Source of the DNA: Nitrospirota bacterium
GTDB taxonomy: Bacteria; Nitrospirota; Nitrospiria; SBBL01; JAADHI01
Assembly: GCA_029261165.1 (NCBI GenBank)
Contig: JAJDBV010000005.1
Location: forward strand, 17,707 to 81,706
DNA: 64,000 bases
Reading direction: 5' to 3'
Shown here one piece after another: positions 61,815-64,000 of this stretch. Made by a program: the position numbers and the translations under genes. The notes beneath the pieces were generated by a model. It did no database searches. It saw only the letters and a program-made list of their open reading frames with translations, and was not told where the DNA came from. The stretch's first letter is position 1; each line of letters begins with the position of its first letter.

Positions 61815-62264
61815 ATGACGATAAGCATCGCTTCAGATCACGCCGGTTTTGAATTTAAGCGCCTTATTCTCGCATACCTTTCTGAAAAAGACATTGAATA
61901 TATTGACTATGGGACCACTAACAATGATTCGGTCGATTACCCTGACTACGCCATTAAGGTGGCAGAATCGGTCTCAAGAGAGGAGATAGATCGCGGCATC
62001 CTGATTTGCGGTACGGGGATCGGCATGTCGATTGTCGCGAACAAGTTTCATGGTGTTCGCGCGGCCCTCTGCCATGATGCCGAGACGGCCGAGGCGAGCC
62101 GTCAGCATAATGATGCGAATATTCTCGTTCTGGGGGGACGTGTTCTTGATGAGCAGGTTGCCCTTTCGATCGTCGAGATCTGGCTTAAAACGGAGTTTTC
62201 AGGCGGACGCCATCAGAAACGTCTTGAAAAGATAAAAGAACTGGAAACCCTTGCAGGGGAGTGA
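61815..62264 (+). CDS. rpiB: Ribose-5-phosphate isomerase B
   Basis: A 149-residue RpiB/LacAB protein: ISIASDHAGFEFKRLI, YPDYAIKVAESV, ILICGTGIGMSIVANKFHGVRAALCHDAETAEASRQHNDANIL (catalytic Cys in ICGTG). It interconverts ribose- and ribulose-5-phosphate. The short ATG at 61815 is the canonical N-terminus. First of the rpiB-glyA-nrdR group. Confidence 0.96.
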   Translation: MTISIASDHAGFEFKRLILAYLSEKDIEYIDYGTTNNDSVDYPDYAIKVAESVSREEIDRGILICGTGIGMSIVANKFHGVRAALCHDAETAEASRQHNDANILVLGGRVLDEQVALSIVEIWLKTEFSGGRHQKRLEKIKELETLAGE

Positions 62265-62272
62265 GCATTTAA

Positions 62273-63523
62273 ATGGAAAATGAAGAGGCGTATTGTCTCA
62301 AGTCAGTTGATCCGGAAGTTGAAGCGGCCATCGTCCACGAATGCGAGCGGGAAGAGGATAAGGTCGTGCTCATCGCGTCTGAGAATGTGGTGAGCCGAGC
62401 GGTCCTGGAGGCCCAGGGTTCACTCTTAACCAATAAATATGCCGAAGGCTATCCCGGTCGCCGATACTATGGTGGATGTCAGTTTGTCGATGTGGTTGAG
62501 ACCTTGGCGGTCGAACGGGCCAAGGAACTTTTCGGGGCTGAGCACGCCAACGTGCAGGCTCATTCCGGTTCTCAGGCCAATATGGCCGTCTATTTTGCGA
62601 TGCTGGAGCCGGGAGATACCATCTTGGGGATGAGCCTTGCGCATGGCGGACATCTGACCCACGGTCATCCGGTTAACTTTTCCGGAAAACTGTACCGTAT
62701 TGTTTCCTACGGGGTTCAGAAGGAGACCGGGCGGATCGATTATGACGAAGTGCTGAAATTGGCAGAAGCCGAACGGCCCAAGATGATCGTTGCGGGGGCA
62801 TCGGCCTATTCACGCCGGATTGATTTCGAAAAATTTCGGGAAATCGCGGATGCCGTCGGTGCGTACCTCATGGTGGACATGGCCCATATTGCCGGTCTTG
62901 TGGCGGCCAAGGTGCATCCTTCCCCCGTCCCCTATGCTGACTTCGTTACGACCACCACCCATAAAACGCTCCGGGGGCCGCGTGGCGGGATGATTCTTTG
63001 TAAAGAGGCCTTCGCCAAGGCGATTAACAAGACGATCTTTCCGGGCATTCAGGGCGGGCCGCTCATGCATGTTATCGCGGCGAAGGCGGTTGCGCTAAAA
63101 GAAGCCCTGGGGGAGGAATTCGTTACATATCAGCGGCAGGTTGTTGGAAACGCGTCGGCCCTGGCCTCAGAGTTGATCTCTAAGGGATACCAGATTATCT
63201 CTGGTGGGACCGATACCCATCTGATGCTCGTTGATCTCTGTGGTCATGAAATCACGGGAAAAGAGGCGGAGGAGGCCCTCGACCTGGCGGGAATTACGGT
63301 CAACAAGAATGCCATCCCTTTTGATCAACGACCGCCGTCACAGGCGAGTGGGATCCGCCTTGGAACGCCGATTGTGACCACGCGGGGGATGAAAGAGAAA
63401 GAGATGGGAGAGATCGCCGCCTTGATCGACACCGCACTTCGGCAGAGAAATGACCCAGCGGTATTGGAAACGGTCCGGGAAAAGAGTCAAATGCTTTGCC
63501 GACAGTTCCCCTTATTAACTTAA
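62273..63523 (+). CDS. glyA: Serine hydroxymethyltransferase
   Basis: A 416-residue PLP enzyme: [53 protein letters not shown] with the PLP Lys, and [14 protein letters not shown]. It makes glycine and methylene-THF from serine. GCAGGGGAGTG precedes the ATG. Normal length. Confidence 0.98.
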   Translation: MENEEAYCLKSVDPEVEAAIVHECEREEDKVVLIASENVVSRAVLEAQGSLLTNKYAEGYPGRRYYGGCQFVDVVETLAVERAKELFGAEHANVQAHSGSQANMAVYFAMLEPGDTILGMSLAHGGHLTHGHPVNFSGKLYRIVSYGVQKETGRIDYDEVLKLAEAERPKMIVAGASAYSRRIDFEKFREIADAVGAYLMVDMAHIAGLVAAKVHPSPVPYADFVTTTTHKTLRGPRGGMILCKEAFAKAINKTIFPGIQGGPLMHVIAAKAVALKEALGEEFVTYQRQVVGNASALASELISKGYQIISGGTDTHLMLVDLCGHEITGKEAEEALDLAGITVNKNAIPFDQRPPSQASGIRLGTPIVTTRGMKEKEMGEIAALIDTALRQRNDPAVLETVREKSQMLCRQFPLLT

Positions 63524-63544
63524 ATTTCCTGGAGTATCAGACCC

Positions 63545-64000
63545 TTGCATTGCCCATTTTGCAATCAGCTTGAAGACAAGGTTGTCGATTCCCGTCTCAG
63601 TCGTGAGGGAGAGGTCATCCGCCGCCGCCGGGAGTGTCTTGCCTGTCATCGCAGGTTCACGACCTATGAACGGGTCGAAGAGTCCCTTCCGATGGTGATT
63701 AAGAAAGATGGGCGTCGTGAGACCTTTGATCGGCAGAAAATTTTTTCAGGCCTGAAGCGGGCCTGTGAAAAACGTCCGATCAGCGTCGATTATCTCGAGT
63801 CGGTTGTCAGGAAAATAGAGAAACATGTTCAGGATCGAGGTGAGAGCGAAGTTGAAAGCCGTGTTGTTGGAGAAGAGGTAATGCGGCAACTTCATGCTTT
63901 GGATCAGGTCGCCTATGTTCGCTTTGCTTCTGTCACTAGAGTGTTCAAGGATGTCAATCAGTTCATGTCTGTGTTGAAATCTCTCCTGAATGATTCGGGA
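63545..64000 (+). CDS. nrdR: NrdR transcriptional repressor (3' end beyond the window)
   Basis: A TTG at 63545 follows GGAG and opens [16 protein letters not shown], the NrdR zinc ribbon (CPFC, later [12 protein letters not shown]). The ATP-cone follows ([20 protein letters not shown]). 152 residues are visible with no stop, close to full length. NrdR represses ribonucleotide reductase genes; the glyA-nrdR order is common. Confidence 0.95.
   Translation, partial: MHCPFCNQLEDKVVDSRLSREGEVIRRRRECLACHRRFTTYERVEESLPMVIKKDGRRETFDRQKIFSGLKRACEKRPISVDYLESVVRKIEKHVQDRGESEVESRVVGEEVMRQLHALDQVAYVRFASVTRVFKDVNQFMSVLKSLLNDSG

Overview
The window is a bacterial chromosome segment of about 52-54 % GC. It is densely packed with overlapping operons and has one AT-rich accessory patch at about 21.0-23.9 kb and another around the fic gene at 28 kb. 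The organism is Gram-negative: the window holds LspA, lipoproteins, outer-membrane barrels, TonB/ExbBD-type proteins and haem-motif proteins of the periplasm or outer membrane. The haem-rich envelope set, the DUF4266/DUF3570/ApbE cassette and the Agl/Glt-like genes fit a Nitrospirota-like or deltaproteobacterial-like lineage. No rRNA is present, so the phylum is an inference.

Region 1 (1-1527, minus): two ABC-2 permeases, the second running off the left edge. Region 2 (1.87-20.9 kb, all plus): a GEMM-I riboswitch with an overlapping terminator precedes a tri-haem lipoprotein, a second haem-motif lipoprotein and two barrel proteins. Next come a TlpA-DUF4266-DUF3570-ApbE cassette and a tightly coupled run of TPR lipoproteins, ExbB/ExbD motor proteins and an AgmX/GltJ-like TonB protein. 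The run ends with a nucleotidyltransferase-like gene, a TPM protein and LemA. Region 3 (21-24 kb): toxin-antitoxin-like pairs, HTH gene remnants and palindromic repeats. Region 4 (24-37.6 kb): housekeeping genes (methyltransferase, leuCD, EndoIII-like glycosylase, cutA, fic, tRNA-His, CCA-adding enzyme, ileS-lspA-rluD-nth, a 2Fe-2S protein, ilvE).

Region 5 (37.7-46.5 kb) is a putative redox-sensing and electron-transfer island. It has an XRE regulator with a palindromic operator, a fused haem-porin resembling Cyc2, two paralogous chemoreceptors and two cupredoxins. Flagellar sigma-28-like promoters lie in front of the first receptor and in front of the cupredoxin-receptor pair. Region 6 (46.5-53.9 kb): a DnaJ-like chaperone, lone hutH, a NifA-like sigma-54 activator without a sensor domain, a porin, amtB and glnK. 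Region 7 (54.2-61.6 kb): an Mrp cation/proton antiporter operon with an extra antiporter-like subunit. Region 8 (61.8-64 kb): rpiB, glyA and the start of nrdR.

The strongest unusual signals are: (i) the riboswitch carries A where the classical c-di-GMP aptamer has G20, the signature of cyclic AMP-GMP-sensing variants, and controls a haem lipoprotein; (ii) sigma-28-type promoters tie copper proteins to chemoreceptors; (iii) an Agl/Glt-like trans-envelope machine sits beside a flavin-transferase cassette; (iv) several promoters are so close to the start codon that their mRNAs should be nearly leaderless.
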